Below are positions 32,646 through 41,024 of a DNA stretch of 64,000 nt, in pieces. Position numbers and translations under genes: made by a program. The stretch covers positions 310,001 to 374,000 of the forward strand of contig NZ_JHQS01000051.1 of the NCBI RefSeq assembly GCF_014843845.1, in the 5' to 3' direction. The DNA is from Mesorhizobium amorphae (GTDB lineage Bacteria; Pseudomonadota; Alphaproteobacteria; Rhizobiales; Rhizobiaceae). The notes under the pieces are model-generated. The model was not told the DNA's origin. It made no database searches and saw only the letters and a program-made list of their open reading frames with translations. Each line of letters begins with the position of its first letter. Position 1 is the first letter of the stretch.

Positions 32646-33923
32646 ATGTCAGTCCGCCGTCTCGCAGAAGCCAGCGTCCAGCCAGCGTCCTTCGCCTTCA
32701 ACCGGGCGAATGCGGCTGCGGCCAAGCAATGGATCAAGAAATATCCGAAGGGCCGCGAGCAGTCGGCGATCATCCCACTGCTGATGCTGGCGCAGGAGCA
32801 GGATGGCTGGGTGACGAAGGCGGCGATCGAGACGATCTCCGACATGCTGGGCATGCCCTATATCCGTGGCCTTGAAGTCGCGACCTTCTACACGCAGTAC
32901 CAGCTCAATCCGGTCGGCACGCGCGCGCATATCCAGGTCTGCGGCACGACGCCCTGCATGCTGCGCGGCTCGGAAGCGCTGATGGATGTCTGCCGCTCGA
33001 AAATCCATCACGACCAGTTCCACACCAACGACAAGGGCACTTTGTCGTGGGAGGAGGTCGAATGCCTCGGCGCCTGCGTCAATGCGCCGATGGTGATGAT
33101 CTTCAAGGATACGTTCGAGGATTTGACGCCTGAGCGGCTGGCCGAGATCATCGATCTTTACGGCGCCGGCAAGGGCGCCTCGGTGACGCCAGGGCCGCAG
33201 AACGGCCGCACCACCTCGGAGCCGATCACCGGCCTGACCACGCTGACCAGCGAAAAGGCGATCCTCAAGTCGACGCGCGACAAGGAAGCCAAGGCGGCGA
33301 CAAAGGCCGCCCAGGCGGCGCCGGATGCGATCGTCGCGGCGCCCGTGCCGGCGCCGGCTGCCCCCGTCGCGCCATCGAATGCCGCCAAGCCGAAGACCGA
33401 CGCACCCGAAACCAGCCCGGCGCTCAAGTCGCCGTCGGCCAAGAAGGTCGCACCCGCGGCGGAAAAGGCAGCGAGCGTCTCCGCCCCGCCGCATTCGGCC
33501 GCCAACGCCAACAAGGCTGCACCTGAAGTCGAAAAGGTTTCGAAACAGCGCAGCGGTCCGAAGACCAAGGCCGAGCCTCTTTCCGCCTTCAAGGCGCCGG
33601 AAGCCAAAGTGCCGGCGGCGAAGCCCGCTAAGCCTTCGCTCGACGACAAGAACCGTCCGGCCGGCATCGCCAAGCCTGCGCTGGTCGACGATCTCAAGCT
33701 GATTTCCGGTGTCGGGCCGAAGATCGAGGGCACCCTGCACGAGTTGGGCATCTTCACCTTCGCGCAGGTCGCGTCCTGGAAGAAGGCCGAGCGCGATTGG
33801 GTGGACGGCTATCTGAGTTTCCACGGCCGCATCGAGCGCGACGACTGGGTCAAGCAGGCCAAGGCGCTCGCCAAGGGCGGGGTCGACGAATACATCCGCG
33901 TCTTCGGCAAGAAGCCGGTCTGA
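32646..33923 (+). CDS. nuoE: NADH-quinone oxidoreductase subunit E with long C-terminal extension
   Basis: The N-terminal 180 residues are standard NuoE, a thioredoxin-like [2Fe-2S] subunit of the NADH module. Ligands are C99 and C104 (VCGTTPCMLRG) and C140 and C144 (CLGACVNAP). A further 245 residues follow. First comes a low-complexity Ala/Pro/Lys linker (about 195-340). The last 80 or so residues are a helix-hairpin-helix-like domain with LISGVGPKIEGTLHELGIFTFAQ and GRIERDDWVKQAKAL. The same domain ends the gene at 35314 in this operon. The total of 425 residues is about 2.5 times the size of E. coli NuoE. The frame is intact. The extension's function is unknown. Confidence 0.95.
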   Translation: MSVRRLAEASVQPASFAFNRANAAAAKQWIKKYPKGREQSAIIPLLMLAQEQDGWVTKAAIETISDMLGMPYIRGLEVATFYTQYQLNPVGTRAHIQVCGTTPCMLRGSEALMDVCRSKIHHDQFHTNDKGTLSWEEVECLGACVNAPMVMIFKDTFEDLTPERLAEIIDLYGAGKGASVTPGPQNGRTTSEPITGLTTLTSEKAILKSTRDKEAKAATKAAQAAPDAIVAAPVPAPAAPVAPSNAAKPKTDAPETSPALKSPSAKKVAPAAEKAASVSAPPHSAANANKAAPEVEKVSKQRSGPKTKAEPLSAFKAPEAKVPAAKPAKPSLDDKNRPAGIAKPALVDDLKLISGVGPKIEGTLHELGIFTFAQVASWKKAERDWVDGYLSFHGRIERDDWVKQAKALAKGGVDEYIRVFGKKPV

Positions 33924-33933
33924 GGGACGAACA

Positions 33934-35238
33934 ATGCTTCAGGACAAGGACCGCATCTTCAACAACATCTACGGCCGCTTCGACAAGTCGCTGGCCGGCG
34001 CGATTTCGCGCGGCGCCTGGGACAACACGCCCGGCATCATCGCCAAGGGGCGCGATTGGATCGTCAACGAGATGAAGGCGTCGGGCCTGCGCGGACGCGG
34101 CGGCGCCGGCTTCCCGACCGGCCTGAAATGGTCGTTCATGCCCAAGCAGAGCGACGGCCGGCCGAGCTACCTCGTCGTCAATGCCGACGAATCCGAACCC
34201 GGCACCTGCAAGGACCGCGACATTCTGCGCCACGACCCGCACACGCTGGTCGAGGGCTGCCTGATCGCCGGCTTTGCCATGGGCGCGATCGCCGCCTACA
34301 TCTATGTGCGCGGCGAGTTCATCCGCGAGCGCGAGGCGCTGCAGCGCGCCATCGACGAGGCCTATGAGGCCAAGCTGATCGGCAAGAACAACATTTCCGG
34401 CTACGATTTCGACATCTACATGCATCACGGCGCCGGCGCCTATATCTGCGGCGAGGAGACGGCGCTGCTCGAAAGCCTCGAGGGCAAGAAGGGCCAGCCC
34501 CGGTTGAAGCCGCCATTCCCGGCCAATGTCGGCCTCTATGGCTGCCCGACGACGGTCAACAATGTCGAGTCCATCGCGGTTGCGCCGACCATTTTGCGCC
34601 GCGGTGCGGCCTGGTTCTCGTCCTTCGGCCGGCCCAACAATGTCGGCACCAAGCTGTTCTGCATCTCCGGCCACGTCAACAATCCGTGCACCGTCGAAGA
34701 GGCGATGTCGATCCCGTTCCGCGAGCTGATCGAGACGCATTGCGGCGGCATCCGCGGCGGCTGGGACAATCTGCTTGCGGTCATTCCGGGTGGCGCTTCG
34801 GTGCCGCTGGTGCCGGCCGAGCAGATCATCGACACGCCGATGGATTTCGATGCGCTACGCGACCTGAAATCGGGCCTCGGCACCGCGGCTGTCATCGTCA
34901 TGGACAAATCGACCGATATCGTGAAGGCGATCGCCAGGCTCTCCTACTTCTACAAACACGAGAGCTGCGGCCAGTGCACGCCGTGCCGCGAAGGCACCGG
35001 CTGGATGTGGCGGGTGATGGAACGGCTGGTGCGCGGCGAGGCGCAGAAGCGCGAGATCGACATGCTGCTCGACGTCACCAAGCAGGTCGAGGGCCACACG
35101 ATCTGCGCGCTGGGCGATGCGGCGGCATGGCCGATCCAGGGCCTGATGCGGCATTTCCGCGGCGAGGTGGAGCGGCGCATCGACGAGTTTTCGCGCAACG
35201 CACACCGGGCGGAGCCGGTGATGGTGGCCGCGGAATAG
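33934..35238 (+). CDS. nuoF: NADH-quinone oxidoreductase subunit F
   Basis: The NADH- and FMN-binding subunit of complex I. The 434 residues include the glycine-rich nucleotide motif GLRGRGGAGFPTGLKW (near 50-65), NADESEPGTCKDRDI (near 85-99), GAYICGEETALLESLEGKKGQPRLKPPFPA and the 4Fe-4S cluster N3 ligands in ESCGQCTPCREGTGWM (near 347-362), with a further Cys in TICALGDAAAWP. It starts 10 bases after nuoE, with which it forms the NADH module. Confidence 0.97.
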   Translation: MLQDKDRIFNNIYGRFDKSLAGAISRGAWDNTPGIIAKGRDWIVNEMKASGLRGRGGAGFPTGLKWSFMPKQSDGRPSYLVVNADESEPGTCKDRDILRHDPHTLVEGCLIAGFAMGAIAAYIYVRGEFIREREALQRAIDEAYEAKLIGKNNISGYDFDIYMHHGAGAYICGEETALLESLEGKKGQPRLKPPFPANVGLYGCPTTVNNVESIAVAPTILRRGAAWFSSFGRPNNVGTKLFCISGHVNNPCTVEEAMSIPFRELIETHCGGIRGGWDNLLAVIPGGASVPLVPAEQIIDTPMDFDALRDLKSGLGTAAVIVMDKSTDIVKAIARLSYFYKHESCGQCTPCREGTGWMWRVMERLVRGEAQKREIDMLLDVTKQVEGHTICALGDAAAWPIQGLMRHFRGEVERRIDEFSRNAHRAEPVMVAAE

Positions 35239-35313
35239 AAATTGAAATACGGGCGAAAGCCCGAGACGAGGATACCGGGCGGGGCATACGAAGAATCGAC
35301 CAGGAGACGACCG

Positions 35314-36027
35314 ATGGCGCCGTATTCGATACCCTACCCAATGATGCCCGACATGGACCAGTTCGAGAAGATGAACCAGGACTTGACCAGGATGATGCCG
35401 AAGGAGATGGCAAGTGCCGTCAACCTATTCGCTCATCCGGTCGCAAGTGCCGCCGCGATGTCGGCGCTCGGCTTCGGCCTTGCCAACCACGCTTTCGGCG
35501 TCTGGATGGGCGCGCTCTCCGGCGCGGCCGAGGCTTCGCAGCGGCTGTTCCACCCGATCGTCGATGATTTCGAGGCAAGAAGCGAACAGTTTGCGGACGC
35601 CGCCGAAAGCGCATCCAAGGCACGCAAGGCGACGAAGACGCTGATTGCCGAGGCGCAGACCTTCGCCAGGGATGTGACCGACATTGCCGCCAACACCGTC
35701 GAGAAGGCGCAGGACACTGCCGGCGCCGATACGGAATCGGGCAATGCGGCGACCGGGCTGATGCCTGAGGACTTCAGGCAACCCAAGCCCATGGAGCGGC
35801 CGGCGAAACCGTCCGATCTCAAGGCGATATCGGGCATCGGGCCGAAGCTGGAGAAGGTTCTCAACGGCCTCGGCATCTGGACCCATGCACAAGTCGCGGC
35901 CTGGACGCCGGAAGAGATCGCCTGGGTCGAGGATTATCTGTCGTTGGCGGGCCGCATCGGCCGTGACGACTGGACCCGCCAGGCGGCGGCACTTGTGCTG
36001 GCCGCCAAGGCCAAGAGGCAGGGGTAG
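35314..36027 (+). CDS. nuo-operon accessory protein with C-terminal HhH-like domain
   Basis: The ATG at 35314, behind an AGGAGA site, gives 237 residues. No enzyme family is recognised. Residues 1-60 are hydrophobic and Met-rich (ending near SALGFGLANHAFGVWMGALSG). Residues 60-135 look like an amphipathic, phasin-like helical region (EASQRLFHPIVDDFEARSEQFADAAESASKARKATK). The last 70 residues contain LKAISGIGPKLEKVLNGLGIWTHAQ and GRIGRDDWTRQAAALV, nearly the same domain that ends NuoE. It lies between nuoF and nuoG in the same direction. Gene order suggests a complex I assembly or stability factor, which is inference only. Confidence 0.8.
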   Translation: MAPYSIPYPMMPDMDQFEKMNQDLTRMMPKEMASAVNLFAHPVASAAAMSALGFGLANHAFGVWMGALSGAAEASQRLFHPIVDDFEARSEQFADAAESASKARKATKTLIAEAQTFARDVTDIAANTVEKAQDTAGADTESGNAATGLMPEDFRQPKPMERPAKPSDLKAISGIGPKLEKVLNGLGIWTHAQVAAWTPEEIAWVEDYLSLAGRIGRDDWTRQAAALVLAAKAKRQG

Positions 36028-36030
36028 GGC

Positions 36031-36342
36031 ATGGAGGTCCACGACAAGCGTGACGTTCTCGATGTTCGCAATGCCATCGTCGCCAATTCGAGCTTCGATG
36101 ACGTGAACATGTCGAACACGCAGTTCCACAACGTCAATTTGTCGGCGGCCAGGATCCAGCGCACCAACCTGACCAACGCCAAGGTGGAAGACGCAAATCT
36201 CGCGAATACGTTTTTCACCAATGTGAACATGAGCAACGTGAAGATAGAAAACGCAGAAGTCGCCGGCATGATGATCAATGGCATCAGCCTTGGCGACCTC
36301 ATCCAGGCATATGAGACGGCGAAGACCGCCGGGGGCAATTGA
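36031..36342 (+). CDS. small pentapeptide-repeat-like protein in the nuo operon
   Basis: A 103-residue protein starting 3 bases after the preceding stop. From about residue 17 to 75 it has a five-residue periodicity with N/D-x-x-F/L/M patterns (SSFDDVNMSNTQFHNVNLS, NLTNAKVEDANLANTFF). This is the look of a pentapeptide-repeat right-handed beta helix. The C-terminal part (GMMINGISLGDLIQAYETAK) is helical. Its stop overlaps the nuoG start as TGATG, so the two are coupled. No enzymatic role can be proposed; a structural or binding role is likely. Confidence 0.8.
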   Translation: MEVHDKRDVLDVRNAIVANSSFDDVNMSNTQFHNVNLSAARIQRTNLTNAKVEDANLANTFFTNVNMSNVKIENAEVAGMMINGISLGDLIQAYETAKTAGGN

Positions 36343-38423
36343 TGGCAAAGCTCAAGGTCGACGGGAAAGAGATCACTGTACCCGACCACTACACGCTGCT
36401 GCAGGCGGCCGAGGATGCGGGCGCGGAAGTGCCGCGCTTCTGCTTCCATGAGCGGCTGTCGATCGCCGGCAATTGCCGCATGTGCCTGATCGAGGTGAAG
36501 GGCGGGCCGCCCAAGCCGCAGGCGTCCTGCGCCATGGGCGTGCGCGACCTGCGCCCGGGCCCGAACGGCGAGGCGCCGGAAATCTTCACCAACACGCCGA
36601 TGGTCAAGAAGGCCCGCGAAGGCGTGATGGAGTTCCTGCTGATCAACCATCCGCTCGACTGCCCGATCTGCGACCAGGGCGGCGAGTGCGACCTGCAGGA
36701 CCAGGCGATGGCCTTCGGCGTCGATTCCTCGCGCTATCACGAGAACAAGCGCGCCGTCGAAGACAAGTATATCGGACCGCTGGTCAAGACGGTGATGAAC
36801 CGCTGCATCCATTGCACGCGCTGCGTCCGCTTCACCACCGAGGTCGCCGGCATTTCCGAGCTTGGGCTGATCGGCCGCGGCGAGGATGCCGAGATCACCA
36901 CCTATCTCGAAAGCGCGATGACCTCGGAATTGCAAGGCAATGTCATCGATCTTTGCCCGGTCGGCGCGCTGACCTCGAAGCCCTTTGCCTTCCAGGCGCG
37001 GCCGTGGGAACTGACCAAGACCGAATCCATCGACGTCATGGATGCCGTCGGTTCGGCGATCCGCGTCGACAGCCGCGGCCGCGAAGTGATGCGCATCCTG
37101 CCGCGCGTCAACGAGGCGGTGAACGAGGAATGGATTTCCGACAAGACCCGCTTCATCTGGGACGGCCTGCGCACGCAGCGCCTCGACCGCCCCTATGTGC
37201 GCAAGAACGGCAAGCTGGCGCCGGCAAGCTGGGCGGAAGCCTTCGCCGCGATCAAGGAGCAGGTGTCGAAGACGGCGCCGGAGAAGATCGGCGCCATTGC
37301 CGGCGATCTCGCCGCCGTCGAGGAGATCTACGCGCTCAAGCTTTTGATGGCCGCGCTCGGCTCGAAGAATACCGACTGCCGCCAGGATGGTGCAGCCCTC
37401 GATCCGTCGCTCGGACGTGCCAGCTACATCTTCAACCCGACCATTGAGGGCATCGAGCAGGCCGACGCGGTGCTGATCATCGGCGCCAACCCGCGCTTCG
37501 AGGCCTCGGTGCTCAATGCTCGCATCCGCAAGCGCTGGCGGATCGGCAATCTGCCGGTCGGCGTCATCGGCGAGGTCGGCGACACGCGCTATGAGTATGA
37601 GCAACTGGGTGCCGGACCGGATTCCCTGAAGGACCTGGCCGACGGCAATGGCAAGTTCTCCGAGGTGCTGAAGAAGGCGACGCATCCGCTGATCATTGTC
37701 GGGCAGGGCGCTCTGGCGCGCGCCGATGGTGCGGCCGTTCTCGGCCAGGCGGCGAAGCTGGCAGCGTCGGTCAATGCGGCCAGGGCCGACTGGAACGGCT
37801 TTGCCGTGCTGCATAACGCGGCTGGCCGCGTCGGCGGCCTCGATCTCGGCTTCGTGCCGGGCGAGGGCGGCAAGAACGTCGCCGGTATGCTTGGCGGGAC
37901 GGATCTCCTGTTCCTGCTTGGCGCCGACGAGATCGACATGGGCAAGACCGGTGGCGCCTTCGTCGTCTATATCGGCACCCATGGCGACCATGGCGCACAT
38001 CGCGCCAATGTCATCCTGCCGGCTGCCGCCTACACCGAAAAGTCGGGCACTTACGTCAACACCGAAGGCCGGGTGCAGCAGACCAACCGCGCCGGCTTCG
38101 CGCCGGGCGATGCGCGCGAAGACTGGGCGATCCTGCGGGCGCTGTCCGATGTTCTGGGCAAGAAACTGCCCTTCGATTCCCTGCCGCAACTGCGCGCCAA
38201 GCTCTACGGCGAATACCCGCATCTTGCCCGCATCGACCAGGTCGAGGCCGGCAATGCCGACGACATCGCCAAGGTGGCGAAGCTCGGCGGGCGGCTGAAC
38301 AAGGGCAGCTTCACTTCGCCGGTGACGGATTTCTACCTGACCAACCCGATCGCGCGGGCCTCAGCCGTGATGGCGGAATGCTCGGCGCTGGCCAAGAGCG
38401 GCTTCAAGCAGGCGGCGGAATAA
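36342..38423 (+). CDS. nuoG: NADH-quinone oxidoreductase subunit G
   Basis: The largest subunit of the NADH-side arm (75-kDa type). The ATG at 36342 overlaps the previous stop; the TTG three bases upstream is less likely. The 693 residues carry an N-terminal [2Fe-2S] ferredoxin domain (RFCFHERLSIAGNCRMC), the His-Cys cluster region NHPLDCPICDQGGECDLQD (near 103-121), a further 4Fe-4S set (NRCIHCTRCVRFTTEVAG), and a molybdopterin-oxidoreductase-like C-terminal domain without cofactor. The length matches alphaproteobacterial NuoG. Confidence 0.97.
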   Translation: MAKLKVDGKEITVPDHYTLLQAAEDAGAEVPRFCFHERLSIAGNCRMCLIEVKGGPPKPQASCAMGVRDLRPGPNGEAPEIFTNTPMVKKAREGVMEFLLINHPLDCPICDQGGECDLQDQAMAFGVDSSRYHENKRAVEDKYIGPLVKTVMNRCIHCTRCVRFTTEVAGISELGLIGRGEDAEITTYLESAMTSELQGNVIDLCPVGALTSKPFAFQARPWELTKTESIDVMDAVGSAIRVDSRGREVMRILPRVNEAVNEEWISDKTRFIWDGLRTQRLDRPYVRKNGKLAPASWAEAFAAIKEQVSKTAPEKIGAIAGDLAAVEEIYALKLLMAALGSKNTDCRQDGAALDPSLGRASYIFNPTIEGIEQADAVLIIGANPRFEASVLNARIRKRWRIGNLPVGVIGEVGDTRYEYEQLGAGPDSLKDLADGNGKFSEVLKKATHPLIIVGQGALARADGAAVLGQAAKLAASVNAARADWNGFAVLHNAAGRVGGLDLGFVPGEGGKNVAGMLGGTDLLFLLGADEIDMGKTGGAFVVYIGTHGDHGAHRANVILPAAAYTEKSGTYVNTEGRVQQTNRAGFAPGDAREDWAILRALSDVLGKKLPFDSLPQLRAKLYGEYPHLARIDQVEAGNADDIAKVAKLGGRLNKGSFTSPVTDFYLTNPIARASAVMAECSALAKSGFKQAAE

Positions 38424-38425
38424 GC

Positions 38426-39469
38426 ATGGACACGTTCTTCTCCATCTATGTACTGCCGGCGCTGATCATCCTGCTGAAATCGGTCGTGCTGATCGTCGTG
38501 CTGCTGATCGCGGTCGCTTATCTGCTTTATGCCGACCGCAAGATCTGGGCTGCGGTGCAGCTGCGGCGCGGCCCGAACGTCGTCGGCCCCTGGGGCACGC
38601 TGCAGGCCTTCGCCGACCTGCTGAAATTCGTGTTCAAGGAACCGGTGATCCCGTCTGGCGCCAACAAGGGCGTGTTCCTTTTGGCGCCGCTGGTGTCGGC
38701 GGTGCTGGCGATCTCGGCCTGGGCCGTCATCCCGGTCAATGAGGGCTGGGCGATCGCCAACGTCAATGTCGGCATCCTCTATGTCTTCGCCATCTCCTCG
38801 CTCGAGGTCTATGGCGTGATCATGGGCGGCTGGGCGTCGAATTCGAAATATCCGTTCCTCGGCGCGCTGCGCTCGGCGGCGCAGATGGTGTCCTACGAAG
38901 TCTCGATCGGCTTCGTCATCGTCACCGTGCTGCTCTGCGTCGGCTCGCTCAATCTGTCGGACATCGTGCTGTCGCAGCAGGACGGGCTGGGCACGCGGGT
39001 TGGCCTGCCCAACACTTTCCTCGACTGGCACTGGCTGTCGCTGTTTCCGATGTTCGTCGTCTTCTTCATCTCGGCGCTGGCCGAGACGAACCGCCCGCCC
39101 TTCGACCTCGTCGAGGCCGAATCGGAACTGGTCGCCGGCCACATGGTCGAATATTCCTCGACGCCGTTCCTGCTGTTCTTCCTCGGCGAGTATGTCGCCG
39201 TCGTGCTGATGTGCGCCTTGGCCACCATCCTGTTCCTCGGCGGCTGGCTGCCGCCCTTTGACTTCGCGCCCTTCACCTGGGTGCCGGGGCTGATCTGGTT
39301 CGTGCTCAAGGTCTGCCTGATGTTCTTCATGTTCTCCATGGTGAAGGCCTTCGTGCCGCGCTACCGCTACGACCAGTTGATGCGGCTGGGCTGGAAGGTC
39401 TTCTTGCCGATCTCGCTGGCGATGGTGGTGATTGTCGCTGCCTTCCTCAAGATCACGGGGTTTGCGTGA
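38426..39469 (+). CDS. nuoH: NADH-quinone oxidoreductase subunit H
   Basis: A membrane subunit at the junction of the two arms that helps form the quinone tunnel. The ATG at 38426, two bases past the nuoG stop, gives 347 residues with about eight membrane helices. Signatures are ADRKIWAAVQLRRGPNVVGPWG (near 35-56), YEVSIGF (near 156) and AETNRPPFDLVEAESELVAGHMVEYSS (near 217-243). The stop overlaps the nuoI start. Confidence 0.97.
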   Translation: MDTFFSIYVLPALIILLKSVVLIVVLLIAVAYLLYADRKIWAAVQLRRGPNVVGPWGTLQAFADLLKFVFKEPVIPSGANKGVFLLAPLVSAVLAISAWAVIPVNEGWAIANVNVGILYVFAISSLEVYGVIMGGWASNSKYPFLGALRSAAQMVSYEVSIGFVIVTVLLCVGSLNLSDIVLSQQDGLGTRVGLPNTFLDWHWLSLFPMFVVFFISALAETNRPPFDLVEAESELVAGHMVEYSSTPFLLFFLGEYVAVVLMCALATILFLGGWLPPFDFAPFTWVPGLIWFVLKVCLMFFMFSMVKAFVPRYRYDQLMRLGWKVFLPISLAMVVIVAAFLKITGFA

Positions 39470-39960
39470 TGTCCGCTTTTTCCCAGGCTGCAAAATCGCT
39501 GCTGCTGCAGGACTTCGTCAGCGCTTTCTTCCTGTCGATGCGCCAGTTCTTCGCACCGAAGGAGACGATCAACTATCCGCACGAGAAGGGGCCGATCAGC
39601 CCGCGCTTCCGCGGCGAGCACGCGCTGCGCCGCTATCCGAACGGCGAGGAACGCTGCATCGCCTGCAAGCTGTGCGAGGCGATCTGCCCGGCGCAGGCGA
39701 TCACCATCGAGGCCGGGCCGCGCCGCAATGACGGCACGCGCCGCACCGTGCGCTACGACATCGACATGGTGAAGTGCATCTATTGCGGCTTCTGCCAGGA
39801 AGCCTGCCCGGTCGACGCCATCGTCGAGGGGCCGAATTTCGAGTTCGCGACGGAAACGCGCGAGGAGCTCTATTACGACAAGGACAGGCTGCTGGCGAAT
39901 GGCGATCGCTGGGAGCGCGAGCTGGCGCGCAACATCGCGCTGGACTCGCCCTACCGCTGA
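39469..39960 (+). CDS. nuoI: NADH-quinone oxidoreductase subunit I
   Basis: A ferredoxin-like peripheral subunit with two 4Fe-4S clusters (N6a and N6b) that pass electrons toward NuoB. The ATG at 39469 overlaps the nuoH stop (TGATG). The 163 residues include the two cluster motifs CIACKLCEAICP (near 63-74) and CIYCGFCQEACP (near 102-113), and an N-terminal amphipathic helix that anchors it to the membrane. A 122-base gap with two hairpins then precedes nuoJ. Confidence 0.97.
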   Translation: MSAFSQAAKSLLLQDFVSAFFLSMRQFFAPKETINYPHEKGPISPRFRGEHALRRYPNGEERCIACKLCEAICPAQAITIEAGPRRNDGTRRTVRYDIDMVKCIYCGFCQEACPVDAIVEGPNFEFATETREELYYDKDRLLANGDRWERELARNIALDSPYR

Positions 39961-39973
39961 CATTTGACGCATG

Positions 39974-40057
39974 GACGAGGCGAGGGGCCTCGTCTAAGGA
40001 CAACGCAACTTGCCGACCGGAGGCGGTGGCAAAACTCGAACAGGACGAACGTCCTGT
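39974..40057 (+). other. two hairpins in the nuoI-nuoJ gap
   Basis: GACGAGGC/GCCTCGTC (39974-39994, 5-base loop) and ACAGGAC/GTCCTGT (40040-40057, 4-base loop) are perfect stems in the only long gap of the operon. Neither has a T-run, so they are more likely mRNA processing or stability structures than terminators. Confidence 0.5.
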
Positions 40058-40082
40058 TTCGGACAGGAACCCGGGGGTACCC

Positions 40083-40703
40083 ATGCTGAGTGGACTAGAG
40101 GCGGCCTTTTTCTACCTCTTCGCCTTTGTCGCCGTGGCATCGGCGTTCATGGTCATTTCATCGCGCAACCCCGTGCATTCGGTGCTGTTCCTGATCCTGA
40201 CCTTCTTCAATGCCGCCGGCCTGTTCATGCTGACCGGGGCCGAGTTCCTGGCGATGATCCTGCTCGTCGTCTATGTCGGCGCCGTCATGGTGCTGTTCCT
40301 GTTCGTCGTCATGATGCTCGATGTCGACTTTGCCGAGATGAAGGAAGGCGCGCTGCAATATGCGCCGATCGGTGCGCTGGTCGGGCTGATCCTGGCGGCG
40401 GAACTGATCGTCGTGCTCGGCGGCTACACGTTCGCGCCGCAACTGGCGGCGACGGTGTCAAAGCCCATTCCCGACCTCGCCACGCGCTCGAACACGGCGG
40501 CACTCGGCGACATCCTCTACACGGACTACCTCTACTACTTCCAGATTGCCGGCCTCGTGCTGCTGGTCGCCATGATCGGCGCCATCGTCTTGACGCTGCG
40601 CCACAAGCCGGGCGTCAAGCGGCAGTCGATCGCCGCCCAGGTCGGCCGCACGCCGGCGACCGGAATGGAAATCCGCAAGGTCAAATCGGGCGAGGGCATC
40701 TGA
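40083..40703 (+). CDS. nuoJ: NADH-quinone oxidoreductase subunit J
   Basis: A membrane subunit of the proton-pumping arm. The ATG at 40083 gives 206 residues and starts the hydrophobic sequence MLSGLEAAFFYLFAFVAVASAF; longer frames run back through nuoI in another phase. Five helices are visible, including EFLAMILLVVYVGAVMVLFLFVVMML (near 55-80), which corresponds to the pi-bulge helix important for coupling. The cytoplasmic tail (about 175-206) is polar. nuoK follows after one base. Confidence 0.96.
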   Translation: MLSGLEAAFFYLFAFVAVASAFMVISSRNPVHSVLFLILTFFNAAGLFMLTGAEFLAMILLVVYVGAVMVLFLFVVMMLDVDFAEMKEGALQYAPIGALVGLILAAELIVVLGGYTFAPQLAATVSKPIPDLATRSNTAALGDILYTDYLYYFQIAGLVLLVAMIGAIVLTLRHKPGVKRQSIAAQVGRTPATGMEIRKVKSGEGI

Positions 40704-40704
40704 G

Positions 40705-41013
40705 ATGGTCGTCGGCATCGCACATTTCCTCACCGTATCGGCGATCCTGTTCACGCTCGGCGTGTTCGGCATCTTCCTCAACCGCCGCAACATCATCGTC
40801 ATCCTGATGTCGATCGAGCTGATCCTGCTTGCGGTCAACATCAATTTCGTCGCCTTCTCGGCGGCGCTCGGCGATCTCGTGGGCCAGGTGTTCGCGCTGT
40901 TCGTGCTGACGGTCGCTGCCGCCGAAGCGGCCATCGGTCTTGCCATTCTTGTCGTCTTCTTCCGCAACCGCGGCTCGATCGCGGTCGAAGACGTGAACAC
41001 GATGAAGGGTTGA
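40705..41013 (+). CDS. nuoK: NADH-quinone oxidoreductase subunit K
   Basis: A 102-residue membrane subunit with three helices (about 5-22, 28-48, 58-82). Conserved glutamates for proton transfer lie in MSIELILLAVNINFVAF (near 36) and AAAEAAIGLAIL (near 71). It begins one base after nuoJ. The length and sequence are normal for MrpC/NuoK-type subunits. Confidence 0.96.
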   Translation: MVVGIAHFLTVSAILFTLGVFGIFLNRRNIIVILMSIELILLAVNINFVAFSAALGDLVGQVFALFVLTVAAAEAAIGLAILVVFFRNRGSIAVEDVNTMKG

Positions 41014-41024
41014 CGGAAACCACC

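Noticed and set aside
35934..38222. A 762-codon open frame on the minus strand opposite nuoG
   Set aside because: It mirrors the codon pattern of nuoG in high-GC DNA, has no ribosome site and a composition unlike any protein. Similar long shadows lie opposite nuoCD (30645-32579) and across the cob genes.
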